Source of the DNA: GCA-2746795 sp964643965
GTDB lineage: Bacteria > Chloroflexota > Anaerolineae > Promineifilales > Promineifilaceae
NCBI GenBank assembly: GCA_964643965.1
Contig: CAZXVH010000005.1
Span: 1 to 64,000 of the forward strand
DNA length: 64,000 bases
Direction of reading: 5' to 3'
A program made the position numbers and the translations under genes. Within the stretch, counting starts at the first letter, position 1; each line of letters opens with the position of its first letter. Below, piece by piece: positions 17,313 to 25,985 of this stretch. Under the pieces are notes generated by a model. It worked only from the letters and a program-made list of their open reading frames with translations. It was not told the DNA's origin and ran no database searches.

Positions 17313-18023
17313 CAAATATTGTAAAAACGTCTCGAAATCTTGACGGGTGAGTTCTAAACCTTCACGCCAACGGCGCTGTTCGGCCAACCAGTAACGGCCG
17401 TTTTTGCTGTTGAGAATCTCTGAGGGAATGGTATCAGGTCGGGTGGGGGGTGCAAAACGGCCGTTCTCGGAGGCGTCATAGACCTCAACCGGGTTGATTT
17501 TTTGGAAACGGAGCGGATGGGTGGGGGTGTAAACGGCCGTTTGGGTGGGCGGGGCAAAGGTATAGACGATGAAACGGTTTTCGTCCTGCTGCACCTGGCA
17601 GCAAAAGCAGAGCCAATCCTTGGCCACCCGTCGTTCCCGACCGCCTCGTTTGTAACCCACCAGTTTAAAATACCAGGCCAACACCGCCACATTGTTGCCG
17701 CGCACAATTTCAATATCTTCACCAAGTGGTTGCTGCACTCGAAGCTTTTCCGCCGATAACGTGACCTGGTAGCCGCTGTGCCACACCGTTTTCAACCATA
17801 TTTCCAGCAGCCAGGTGAGGCCAATGGCCACGGGCGCGGCCAGGATGCAGGAAAGCAAAAAGGCATAACTGGCAAGGGTCGGCGGCAGAAAGCGCAGTAA
17901 GAGGGTGAGCAGCCAAAAAGAGAGCAGGTATATCCCGGCCATAGCGAATACAACCACAGCGCGTAAACCGGCATGTTCTTGCTCGGCATAAAGTGTTTGG
18001 GGCAGGTCGATGGCTTGGGTCAT
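17307..18023 (-). CDS. Two-helix membrane protein with cytoplasmic domain, unknown function
   Basis: A protein of about 238 aa. Two adjacent transmembrane helices (AVVVFAMAGIYLLSFWLLTLLL and SYAFLLSCILAAPVAIGLTWLLEI) are followed by a soluble domain rich in aromatic residues (RVAKDWLCFCCQVQQDENRFIVYTF). Three AACGGCCGTT words fall inside its coding region, giving TAV and NGR tracts. I recognise no family. It starts at 18023 (MTQAIDLPQTLYAEQEH), divergent from priA with 64 bp between start codons. Confidence 0.7.
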   Translation of the reverse strand: MTQAIDLPQTLYAEQEHAGLRAVVVFAMAGIYLLSFWLLTLLLRFLPPTLASYAFLLSCILAAPVAIGLTWLLEIWLKTVWHSGYQVTLSAEKLRVQQPLGEDIEIVRGNNVAVLAWYFKLVGYKRGGRERRVAKDWLCFCCQVQQDENRFIVYTFAPPTQTAVYTPTHPLRFQKINPVEVYDASENGRFAPPTRPDTIPSEILNSKNGRYWLAEQRRWREGLELTRQDFETFLQYLA

Positions 18024-18074
18024 AGTCTCTATAGTTGTAATCCGACTGCCCCATTCTGGCAACTGTTTTCGTGA

Positions 18075-18090
18075 TACAATCAGCCTCATG
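18075..18090 (+). promoter_or_regulatory. Likely leaderless promoter of priA
   Basis: TACAAT at 18075-18080 lies 7 bp upstream of the priA ATG at 18088, which leaves room for transcription to start at the ATG itself. There is no Shine-Dalgarno. The spacing matches folC and the M23 peptidase gene in this window. Confidence 0.5.
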
Positions 18091-20871
18091 TATGCAGTGG
18101 TTGTCATCAACATCGAAGCGCCCCTGGAAGGCGTCTTTCACTACGATATCCCGCGAGACCTGGAGGCAGAGCTGCGTCTGGGCCACCTGGTGGAGGTGGA
18201 GTTTGGTCGCCGCCTGGCGCAAGGTATTGTGGTCGCCTTTGATGAGAACGCGCCGGTCGAGGAAGTGAAACCGATCATCGCCCTCATCGAGGCGGAGCCG
18301 GTGCTGGTCCCCTGGCAAATTGAACTGGCGCAGTGGCTCAGCCAGCAGTATTTAGCGCCGCTAAACGGCTGCCTGCGCCTGATGTTGCCCCCCGGCCTCA
18401 CCCGTTGGTCGGATATTGTGGTGGACATTAACCCGTATTGGGATGGCAGCGGCCGTTTAACTGATCTCCAGACTCAGCTCATCAGCCTGCTGCGCGAACA
18501 GGGCGATCTGCGCGGCCGTCAACTGGCCCGCCTGCTGCCTAAAACGGATTGGAAAACGGCCGTTACCCAACTGGTAAACCGCAATATCCTGCGCAAAGCC
18601 TCTGTCCTGGATCCGCCCCGCGTCCGACCCAAACAAATCCGCAATGCCGAACTCATCGCCAGTCCGGCCCGCCTGCAAGAAACCCTGCCCCAACTGGGCC
18701 GCGCCAGCAAACAAGCCGACGTCCTGCTCTACCTGGCTGACCTGGATGACCCACTGCCGGCGGAAACGGCCGTTCTGGAAGCCACTGGCGCCAGCCAGAA
18801 ACATCTGCAAGCCCTCATTGAGGAGGGCCTCATTACACGCACCCATTCACAATTCACAAGCGACCAAGCGTCGCCCACAATCTCGCAATTCACAATTTCT
18901 CTGTCTCTGCCTCTTGCCGCCGTCCTGCCCGCCGTCATGCGCCTGCGTTCCGCCGAACCCTACTACCAGGTCATCACCTTGCTCACCCAGGCGGCGCAGC
19001 CCGTGGCCGTCAGCGAACTTTACGCTGAAACCGGGGCCAATATCAACCATCTGCGTAAGCTAGTTAAGCTCGATCTCATTCGTTTCGGCGCGGAAGAAGT
19101 GTGGCGTGACCCCCTGGCCGACCGTGACTTCACCCCCGCCGCCGCCCCCCAACTGACGGCCGATCAGGTGCGCGCCTGGGGCCGCGTTAAAGTGGCCATG
19201 ATCAACGCCGATGATGAGAGACAGCAAGGGGAAGATAAAAATTCCACGTTTTTGCTGCATGGCGTCACCGGCAGCGGTAAGACGGAAATCTACATGCGGG
19301 CCATCGACTACGCCCTGGCGCAGGGGCAGCAGGCCATCGTCCTGGTTCCCGAGATCGCCCTCACGCCGCAAACGGTGCGCCGCTTTTCAGCCCGTTTTCC
19401 GGGGCGGGTGGCGGTGCTGCACAGCCGTTTAACGGCCGGTGAACGGTATGATACCTGGCGGCGGGCGCGGCAAGGTTTGTTCGACATTGTGGTGGGGCCG
19501 CGCAGCGCCTTGTTTACGCCGCTGCCCAATATCGGCGTGATTGTGGTGGATGAGGAACATGATGGCAGCTACAAACAGACGCCGCCTGTGCCGCCGCCTT
19601 ATTACCACGCCCGGGAAACGGCCGTTCAACTGGGCGCCATCCTCAACGCCACCGTCATCCTGGGCAGCGCCACGCCGGATTTAGTGACCTACCATTTGGC
19701 CCAAAGCGGCCGTTATCAACTTATTGAGCTGCCCAAACGCATTATGGGCCACCGGCATCGCCTGGAAAGCCAGGCTGAGCGGCTGCATATTTTGTCCGCC
19801 TACCAGCGCCAGCCCGATGACCCTGACGACGCCCTCACCATCCCGCTGCCCCCCATTCAAGTGGTCGATTTACGCCAGGAACTGCGAGCGGGCAATCGCT
19901 CCATCTTCAGCCGCGCCCTGGACAAAGCGATAACCGAGACGCTGGATCGCGGCGAACAGGCCATTTTATTTCTTAATCGGCGCGGCACGGCCAGCTTTGT
20001 CATCTGCCGGGATTGCGGCTACATCGCTCGCTGCCCCCGCTGCGACATGCCCCTCACTTACCACCGGCCTTACGCCAGCCTGGTTTGCCACCACTGCGGC
20101 CGGCGTGAACCGCAAACGACGGAGTGCCCGGCTTGTGGCTCCAAGCGCATCCGTTATTTTGGCCTGGGTACGGAGCAGGTGGAGGAGCAGGTGCGGCAGC
20201 GCTGGCCGCAAGCCCGCCTCACTCGCTGGGACAGCGATACCACCGCCGGCCGCACGGCGCATGAAGCGCTGCTCGCCAGTTTCATCAACCACGAGGCGGA
20301 TATCTTGGTGGGGACGCAGATGATCGCCAAAGGCTTAGACTTGCCTTTGGTGACGCTGGTGGGCGTTATTTCGGCGGATGTGTCGTTGGGACTGCCGGAT
20401 TACCGCACCGGGGAACGCGCTTTTCAACTACTGGCGCAGGTGGCCGGGCGGGCCGGCCGGGGGCTGCTGGGAGGGCGGGTTATCATCCAGACCTACCAGC
20501 CGGAGCATTACGCAGTGCAGGCGGCGGCGGAGCATGATTACGCCGGTTTTTACCTGGAGGAGATTCGTTTCCGCACTCAGCACACGCTGCCCCCTTTTCG
20601 GCGATTGGCGAAGCTGGTCTGGGTGGACCCGGTTAACGACAGGGGGCGGCGGGAGGCGGAGAAGATGGCGAAAGCGCTGCGCCGGCACGCCCGGGAACTG
20701 GCTTTAGCGGCCACCGATATTTTGGGACCGACGCCACCCTTTTTCAACCGCATAGACGGCCGTTATCGTTGGCAGATCATCATTCGGTCACCCAATCCAA
20801 ATAGACTGCTGGTGGATTTTCCGCTGCCGGCACATTGGATTTTGGATATTGATCCGGAAAGTACGCTGTGA
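18088..20871 (+). CDS. priA: Primosomal protein N' (replication restart helicase PriA)
   Basis: A protein of about 927 aa that reloads the replisome at stalled forks. The 3'-DNA binding domain is N-terminal (VVVINIEAPLEGVFHY). Helicase motifs include Walker A GVTGSGKT at about 392-399, DEEH in VVVDEEHDGSYKQ and VILGSATPD. The zinc-binding region has four CxxC pairs (CRDC, CPRC, CHHC, CPAC). The product is longer than the usual 730-830 aa. Part of the excess is a low-complexity insert near residues 252-271 (THSQFTSDQASPTISQFTIS) made of ATTCACAATTC words. The start at 18088 (MYAVVVIN) fits the family better than the upstream TTG. Confidence 0.95.
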   Translation: MYAVVVINIEAPLEGVFHYDIPRDLEAELRLGHLVEVEFGRRLAQGIVVAFDENAPVEEVKPIIALIEAEPVLVPWQIELAQWLSQQYLAPLNGCLRLMLPPGLTRWSDIVVDINPYWDGSGRLTDLQTQLISLLREQGDLRGRQLARLLPKTDWKTAVTQLVNRNILRKASVLDPPRVRPKQIRNAELIASPARLQETLPQLGRASKQADVLLYLADLDDPLPAETAVLEATGASQKHLQALIEEGLITRTHSQFTSDQASPTISQFTISLSLPLAAVLPAVMRLRSAEPYYQVITLLTQAAQPVAVSELYAETGANINHLRKLVKLDLIRFGAEEVWRDPLADRDFTPAAAPQLTADQVRAWGRVKVAMINADDERQQGEDKNSTFLLHGVTGSGKTEIYMRAIDYALAQGQQAIVLVPEIALTPQTVRRFSARFPGRVAVLHSRLTAGERYDTWRRARQGLFDIVVGPRSALFTPLPNIGVIVVDEEHDGSYKQTPPVPPPYYHARETAVQLGAILNATVILGSATPDLVTYHLAQSGRYQLIELPKRIMGHRHRLESQAERLHILSAYQRQPDDPDDALTIPLPPIQVVDLRQELRAGNRSIFSRALDKAITETLDRGEQAILFLNRRGTASFVICRDCGYIARCPRCDMPLTYHRPYASLVCHHCGRREPQTTECPACGSKRIRYFGLGTEQVEEQVRQRWPQARLTRWDSDTTAGRTAHEALLASFINHEADILVGTQMIAKGLDLPLVTLVGVISADVSLGLPDYRTGERAFQLLAQVAGRAGRGLLGGRVIIQTYQPEHYAVQAAAEHDYAGFYLEEIRFRTQHTLPPFRRLAKLVWVDPVNDRGRREAEKMAKALRRHARELALAATDILGPTPPFFNRIDGRYRWQIIIRSPNPNRLLVDFPLPAHWILDIDPESTL

Positions 20872-20890
20872 GGGGATTTTTGACTGGTAA

Positions 20891-20930
20891 AGATTGGTTC
20901 AACCTTTAAGATTGAACCAATCTCTAATTT
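20891..20930. terminator. Intrinsic terminator between priA and the L,D-transpeptidase gene
   Basis: AGATTGGTTCAA at 20891-20902 pairs perfectly with TTGAACCAATCT at 20912-20923 over a 9-base loop, followed by CTAATTTT. It separates convergent genes. The arm GATTGGTTCA recurs in the palindromic element at 56627-56804. Confidence 0.8.
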
Positions 20931-20936
20931 TGGGGG

Positions 20937-22073
20937 TTAATCAAATTCCGTGAGATGCGCCATGGGGTCTTGGGTATGCACGTAAACCCAAAGATCGTTG
21001 GGCGCTTCGTCAGACCACCAGTAAGTCCATTCGGCGTCCTGGATAGACATGTTAACGCAGCCGTGACTGTGTTTGAAACCGAAACGGTCGTGCCAGAAGG
21101 TGCCGTGTAGACCGATGCCGTTGAATTTATCAAAGTACATGATGTAGGGAATATCTTCGATGAAGTAGTAATCAACCTGACCTTCGGCGCCGGACATCTT
21201 GTGTTTTTCCCAGCGGTCCCACACCTGGAAGATGCCTTCGCGGGTGGGCCAGCGATTTAGCCCGGTGGAAATGAGGGCGGCGTAAACCATCTGGTCGCCT
21301 TCATAGGCAGCAAAGGTTTGTTCAAACAGGTCTATTTCTGTCCAATATTCGTTTTTGCCCACTTCGGCAGGGCGTGGATCCACATCGACCAGGCTCATGA
21401 AGGTTTGGTTAACCCAACGGCCGTTACCAATGTCATACCACAGCCAATCCTCGTCGCCTAACACGGCGTCGTATATCTGGACGAAGGTGAGGCGGGGCAG
21501 GGCTTCGCCATTTTCTTCGTCTGGTTCCACATCGGGGGCGGTACTGGGGATGACCTCTTGTACGATCCAGCCAAACGGCCGTTGCGGTTGGCTGGTTATT
21601 TCTACCCCTTGAAAGGCGGATGCCGTCACCATGCGAATGTCAGCTTCATGCACGTATTCGTTCAGGTTGATCTCATACCAGGTTTCCCCGGCCTCATTTT
21701 TGGCCCAGCTATGCACTGTCACAAAAATATAGCCATCGCCCACATTGCGCGCTGGGGCCACGTTGCGGGTCGGTTCTGGATAAACATTGGTATAGTCAGC
21801 TAAACGGGCATAGTAGCGGTGGCCGTAGATGGTGTCTTCATTTACCGCGGGAGTGATAAAGATACTGTTGTCTGCTTCAATATCTCGGGGAGCGTCTGCC
21901 GCCAAATCAGTGGACAAGCTTTTATCAGCTTTTGCCACGATGTCGTCGTTGTCACAGACATAGGTGTATACTTCCGTACTCCAGTAGCATCTAAGCGCAG
22001 CTGCGGGTGAGGCAAAAACAAAAACGGCCGTTGTCATGAAAATAATGCTAAATAAAGTTGCTGCTCGTTTCAA
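20937..22073 (-). CDS. Secreted L,D-transpeptidase (YkuD domain)
   Basis: An enzyme of about 378 aa with a signal peptide (KRAATLFSIIFMTTAVFVFASPAAA) and a C-terminal YkuD domain carrying HGTFWHDRFGFKHSHGCVNM, the HX..SHGCxN catalytic motif with its nucleophilic Cys. Such enzymes make 3-3 cross-links in, or anchor proteins to, peptidoglycan. I place the start at the TTG at 22073, because GGAGGG sits 8 bases upstream. ATGs further upstream (22100, 22115) have no ribosome binding site and would displace the signal peptide. Confidence 0.88.
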   Translation of the reverse strand: MKRAATLFSIIFMTTAVFVFASPAAALRCYWSTEVYTYVCDNDDIVAKADKSLSTDLAADAPRDIEADNSIFITPAVNEDTIYGHRYYARLADYTNVYPEPTRNVAPARNVGDGYIFVTVHSWAKNEAGETWYEINLNEYVHEADIRMVTASAFQGVEITSQPQRPFGWIVQEVIPSTAPDVEPDEENGEALPRLTFVQIYDAVLGDEDWLWYDIGNGRWVNQTFMSLVDVDPRPAEVGKNEYWTEIDLFEQTFAAYEGDQMVYAALISTGLNRWPTREGIFQVWDRWEKHKMSGAEGQVDYYFIEDIPYIMYFDKFNGIGLHGTFWHDRFGFKHSHGCVNMSIQDAEWTYWWSDEAPNDLWVYVHTQDPMAHLTEFD

Positions 22074-22324
22074 TTTTAATAACCCTCCGAGGATAATCAT
22101 TTGTAAGTAACTCATATCGTAACCCAAGCGGGTAAAAATTTCCAGCCGTTCAGCCTATGATCTGGGAGAATGCCTTCATTTTCTCATTCGTCATGAATAT
22201 TCCCCATGTATATTTACGATTTGCTTGACAGTGCGTAAACTTGGGCAAAGTGGCGCGTTACCCTGCAACCTTACCACCCGCCACCTTTTTATTAACCTTC
22301 GACATTACTTCAGGGAGAATCCTT

Positions 22325-23563
22325 TTGCATACAATCACACTTTTTCACGGAAAACGAATCTTATTAGGCGTTACCGGTTCGATTGCCTGTTATAAGGCGG
22401 TGGACCTGGCCTCAAAATTAACACAGGCTGGGGCGGAGGTGGATGTTATCCTCACGGAGGCGGCGCAGCAGTTCGTCACGCCGCTGACCTTTCGCTCTGT
22501 CACCGGCCGGCCGGTGTATACCTCGATGTGGGATTTAGACGACCATGTGCGCCATGTGGGGTTGGGGGAGTCGGCCGATCTCATGATCATTGCCCCGGCC
22601 ACCGCCCATACTTTGGCCAAGTTGGCGCAGGGGTTGGCGGACAACCTGTTAGCGGTGACGGCGCTGGCTGCCCGCTGCCCGCTTCTGGCGGCGCCGGCCA
22701 TGGATGGCGGCATGTATGAACATGTGGCCACGCAGGCCAATATCACCCTGTTGACCGGGCGTGGGGTCACGTTTGCCGGGCCGGCCGAGGGGCGCATGGC
22801 GTCTGGTTTGAGCGGTTTAGGCCGCATGGTGGAGCCAGAAGCATTATTGGCTCAGGCCCGCGCCCTCCTCGCCAGAAATGGCCCGCTGGCCGGCTGCAAA
22901 GTGGTAGTCAGCACCGGCCCGACCCGCGAAGCGCTGGACCCGGTGCGCTTCATCAGCAATCGCTCGACGGGTAAACAAGGGCTGGCGGTGGCGCAGGCGG
23001 CGTTAGACGCCGGGGCGGAGGTGACGCTGATCGCCGGACCTATCAGCGAACCGTCCCTTTGGGGGGCGACTCGGGTTGATGTGGAAACGACGGCCGAGAT
23101 GGCTGAAGCGGTGTTAACGGCCGTTCAAGGGGCGGATGCTCTGTTCATGGTGGCGGCTGTAGCTGATTTTCGGCCGGGCAATCGGTCGGAGCGCAAAATC
23201 AAGAAGACGGAGACGGGTGAAGATTGGGGGCTGGCGATTGGCCTGGAAGTGACGTTGGATATTTTGAGCGCCGTCAAAGCGCAGCGCGAAAAGACAGGCT
23301 ATCCTCGCGTATCGCTGGGTTTTGCTGCGGAGACGCATGACGCCTTTGAATATGGGCGGCAAAAGCTGCTGCGTAAGGGACTGGACTTAATTGCGGTGAA
23401 TGATGTGCTGGAAGCAGACGCCGGTTTTGCCGTCGATACCAACCGGGTGGTGCTGCTCAGTTCGGCTGGGGTGTTGGAAGAGATGCCGCTGATGAGTAAA
23501 ACGGCCGTTGCCGAGCGGCTGGTGCATTATGTGGCGAAGGCGTTGGGGCGGAATGGGAAGTAG
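22325..23563 (+). CDS. coaBC: Phosphopantothenoylcysteine decarboxylase / phosphopantothenate-cysteine ligase
   Basis: A bifunctional coenzyme A biosynthesis enzyme of about 412 aa. The N-terminal flavoprotein CoaC domain has GVTGSIACYKAVDL, PATAHTLAKLAQGLADNL and PAMDGGMYEH, where PAMN-type residues contact the substrate. The C-terminal CoaB domain has STGPTREALDPVRFISNRSTGKQG and the catalytic lysine segment RKIKKTE. I start it at the TTG at 22325 because AGGGAGA lies just upstream; the longer frame adds about 28 residues with no family similarity. Confidence 0.94.
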   Translation: MHTITLFHGKRILLGVTGSIACYKAVDLASKLTQAGAEVDVILTEAAQQFVTPLTFRSVTGRPVYTSMWDLDDHVRHVGLGESADLMIIAPATAHTLAKLAQGLADNLLAVTALAARCPLLAAPAMDGGMYEHVATQANITLLTGRGVTFAGPAEGRMASGLSGLGRMVEPEALLAQARALLARNGPLAGCKVVVSTGPTREALDPVRFISNRSTGKQGLAVAQAALDAGAEVTLIAGPISEPSLWGATRVDVETTAEMAEAVLTAVQGADALFMVAAVADFRPGNRSERKIKKTETGEDWGLAIGLEVTLDILSAVKAQREKTGYPRVSLGFAAETHDAFEYGRQKLLRKGLDLIAVNDVLEADAGFAVDTNRVVLLSSAGVLEEMPLMSKTAVAERLVHYVAKALGRNGK

Positions 23564-23574
23564 GGATGAAGGAT

Positions 23575-23608
23575 GAATCCCCGGCGTTTCTGAGAAGCGC
23601 CGGGGATT
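23575..23608. terminator. Bidirectional intrinsic terminator after coaBC
   Basis: ATCCCCGGCG and CGCCGGGGAT form a GC-rich stem around TTTCTGAGAAG, followed by TTTTCTGATT on the + strand. It lies between the coaBC stop and the convergent secreted-protein gene. Confidence 0.88.
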
Positions 23609-23614
23609 TTCTGA

Positions 23615-24130
23615 TTAATTATCTGCCAGCGGGGTCAGAATGCCGGTGATGACGGGGTCGTATTTACATAAGAAGGGTGTATTGACTTTGACTTCCACGT
23701 TTAATTCTTCGCCGTCGGCTGAGATTTCGCCGGTGATGTCGGCGGTAATTTTGACGCCGCCGCTCTCTACCGGGATTTTAGCGGTTAAGAGGCGCGGCTG
23801 GCGGGCGGAGATGGCGCCGCTGGCGGTGGCGCTGCTGGCCGGTAAATCGAAGACGCCGCACATGCCGCCGGCGTTTACCGTCAAGCCGGGTTCCATATAG
23901 ACGGTTCCGGTGACTTTGCGGCCGCTCTGGGTCATTTCTAAGGTTAAAGGGGCGCTGCTGTCATAGTCGCCGTAGGCTGTGCCCACAAATGTACCGGTGA
24001 ATGGGGGGGAAACGGCTTGTCTTGAGTTTGTGGAAACGGCCGTTTCTGCGCCCGCCGCATAAGTGGGAGCCACTATGCTCAAACTGATGAAACCAATTGC
24101 CAGAATAATACCTAAAAACCACTTTTTCAT
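23615..24130 (-). CDS. Secreted protein of unknown function
   Basis: A 171-aa product with a clear signal peptide (MKKWFLGIILAIGFISLSIV, then APTYA) and a beta-rich mature part. The segment FTGTFVGTAYGDYDSSAPLTLEMTQSG followed by KVTGTVYMEP resembles small extracytoplasmic beta-barrel proteins. Two Cys residues (GMCGVF, FLCKYD) could form a disulfide. The start has GGAGTG upstream. No family is recognised. Confidence 0.72.
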   Translation of the reverse strand: MKKWFLGIILAIGFISLSIVAPTYAAGAETAVSTNSRQAVSPPFTGTFVGTAYGDYDSSAPLTLEMTQSGRKVTGTVYMEPGLTVNAGGMCGVFDLPASSATASGAISARQPRLLTAKIPVESGGVKITADITGEISADGEELNVEVKVNTPFLCKYDPVITGILTPLADN

Positions 24131-24297
24131 GATGCACTCCTATTTAAATGATGAAGGATGAATAGGTTGATGTTCAGCCTTGAATTGTTGATATAAATAT
24201 GTCAGTTGGGTATAGGTTATCAGGGGAGAGCGGCTGGGACTTTAAAGGCAGTTATTGCTTTCCTAATGGGAACCTTATGAATTTGCCGAAACGTCCG
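24131..24297. other. Spacer upstream of the 109-bp array
   Basis: This 167-bp stretch holds the presumed promoter of the secreted-protein gene and then degenerate sequence leading into the tandem array. No coding region is supported. Confidence 0.6.
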
Positions 24298-24930
24298 GTA
24301 GGGGCGATGCAGCCGGACATGATCTTTGCCCTGCAAAACCACCCCATTACCGGCTGCCTCGCCCGCGAAACAATTGGCAAATGATACGCCCGGACAACGC
24401 GATGGCGTAGGGGCGACGCAGCCGGGCATGATCCTTGCCCTGCAAAACCACCTTACCACCGGCTGCCTCGCCTGCGAAACAATTGGCAAATGATACGCCC
24501 GGACAACGCGATGGCGTAGGGGTGATGCAGCCGGGCATGATCCTTGCTCTGCAAAACCACCTTACCACCGGCTGCCTCGCCTGCGAAACAATTGGCAAAT
24601 GATACGCCCGGACAACGCGATGGCGTAGGGGTGATGCAGCCGGGCATGATCCTTGCTCTGCAAAACCACCTTACCACCGGCTGCCTCGCCCGCGAAACAA
24701 TTGGCAAATGATACGCCCGGACAACGCGATGGCGTAGGGGCGACGCAGCCGGGCATGATCCTTGCCCTGCAAAACCACCTTACCACCGGCTGCCTCGCCC
24801 GCGAAACAATTGGCAAATGATACGCCCGGACAACGCGATGGCGTAGGGGCGACGCAGCCGGGCATGATTTTTGCCTTGCAAAACCACCTTACCACCGGCT
24901 GCCTCGCCCGCGTTGCGTTTGCAAATGATG
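24298..24930. repeat. 109-bp tandem repeat array, six copies
   Basis: Units begin GTAGGGGCGAYGCAGCCGG at 24298, 24407, 24516, 24625, 24734 and 24843, an exact 109-bp period. Each contains CTGCAAAACCACC, GGCTGCCTCGCC and ACAATTGGCAAATGATACG. The first copy is more diverged and the last is truncated. At about 24995-25005 the inverse word GCATCGCCCCTAC appears, so the array is bounded by inverted ends. Overlapping minus-strand ORFs starting MPIVS(R/Q)ARQPVV arise only because 109 bp shifts the frame; I see no real gene. Confidence 0.95.
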
Positions 24931-25010
24931 CACACGGGCGAGGCGATGGGAGAATAGGCCATCCGCTGGACAAAAGTAATACCCCATCGCATCGCCCCTA
25001 CGAATGTGTT

Positions 25011-25898
25011 TTAATGTCTGATTCGTTTGGCTCGCTGTTGAAAGAAGCCAGTAAGCGGATTTATGTAGTCCATATCCGTGCCGATGTTGATGCGGTCGAC
25101 GCTGGAGCGGATGAAGGCCTGGCGCTTCTCTTCTTCTAGTTTGCCCACGCGCTGATGGAACGCTTGCTGCCATTTCTTGTCGCTAGTATCGACCCAGGTC
25201 AGTTCGCCGGTTTCGGCGTCTTCCAGGGTAAGCAGGCCCACGTTGGCGATGTCGCGTTCCAGGGGGTCGCTCAGGTCTACGGCGATGATGTCGTGGCGGC
25301 GGTTGGTCATGGCCAGGGTTTGGCGGTAATCGGCCGGTTCTTCCAGGAAATCGGAGATCAGGAACAGGATGCTGCGCCGTTTGATGATCTGGTTGATGGT
25401 GTCGAGCGCCAGCTTGATGTCTGTGCCTCTGCTTTGCGGCTCGAAGGCCAGCAGTTCACGGATGAGGCGCAGCACATGGCGGCGGCCTTTGCGCGGGGGA
25501 ATGAACAGTTCCACCTGGTCGGTGAAGATGAGCATTCCTACTTTGTCATTGTTGGTGGTGGCGGCAAAAGCGAGAACGGCCGTTAATTCCGCCGCTAATT
25601 CCCGTTTAAACCGATTCACAGAGCCAAAGTCGCCCGAGGCGCTCATATCGACCATGAGCATGACGGTCAGTTCTCGTTCTTCGGTATATCGCTTGACATA
25701 AGCTTCGCCTGTACGCGCCGTCACATTCCAGTCGATGGTGCGAATCTCGTCGCCAGGGGTGTACGGCCGTACTTCATCAAAAGCCATCCCCCGACCTTTG
25801 AAAATGGATTGGTAATCACCGGCAAAACTGTCGTTAACCAGGCGGCGCGTTCGTATTTCGATGCGCCGGATTTGTGTCATAAGTTCGGATGTGAGCAT
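25011..25898 (-). CDS. DUF58 (VWA-like) domain protein
   Basis: A 295-aa soluble protein of the DUF58 family. The signature GRGMAFDEVRPYTPGDEIR is followed by IDWNVTARTGEAYVKRY. A VWA-like segment has VMLMVDMSASGDFG, a degenerate MIDAS, and a later LFLISDFLEEP. It is encoded directly downstream of a MoxR AAA+ ATPase on the same strand; such pairs act together as chaperone-like modules for assembling or activating membrane or secreted complexes. No partner membrane VWA genes follow, because the 109-bp array lies downstream. Confidence 0.9.
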   Translation of the reverse strand: MLTSELMTQIRRIEIRTRRLVNDSFAGDYQSIFKGRGMAFDEVRPYTPGDEIRTIDWNVTARTGEAYVKRYTEERELTVMLMVDMSASGDFGSVNRFKRELAAELTAVLAFAATTNNDKVGMLIFTDQVELFIPPRKGRRHVLRLIRELLAFEPQSRGTDIKLALDTINQIIKRRSILFLISDFLEEPADYRQTLAMTNRRHDIIAVDLSDPLERDIANVGLLTLEDAETGELTWVDTSDKKWQQAFHQRVGKLEEEKRQAFIRSSVDRINIGTDMDYINPLTGFFQQRAKRIRH

Positions 25899-25985
25899 AG
25901 AAACCTCCAGTGGTCAGTGGATAGTGGTCAGTGGATAGTAGGAAGTCTCGCAACTGTTCAATGACCACTGATCACTGTTCACTAT
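25899..25985. repeat. GTGGTCAGTGGATA word repeat between moxR and DUF58 genes
   Basis: The words CAGTGGTCAGTGGATAG repeat directly, then appear inverted as GACCACTGATCACTG. This is a short spacer array with no gene. Confidence 0.7.

Noticed and set aside
16112..17350. 412-aa ORF on the + strand opposite the acyl-CoA dehydrogenase
   Set aside because: Composition (Gly/His/Ala/Phe-rich) is that of an antisense shadow; the minus-strand gene has complete family motifs.
24298..24930. CRISPR array
   Set aside because: Units are 109 bp and nearly identical throughout, with no alternation of repeat and unique spacer and no cas genes nearby.
24220..25173. Overlapping minus-strand ORFs of 70-100 aa starting MPIVSRARQPVV and similar
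   Set aside because: They are produced by the 109-bp repeat period moving through frames; no ribosome binding site or family is present.
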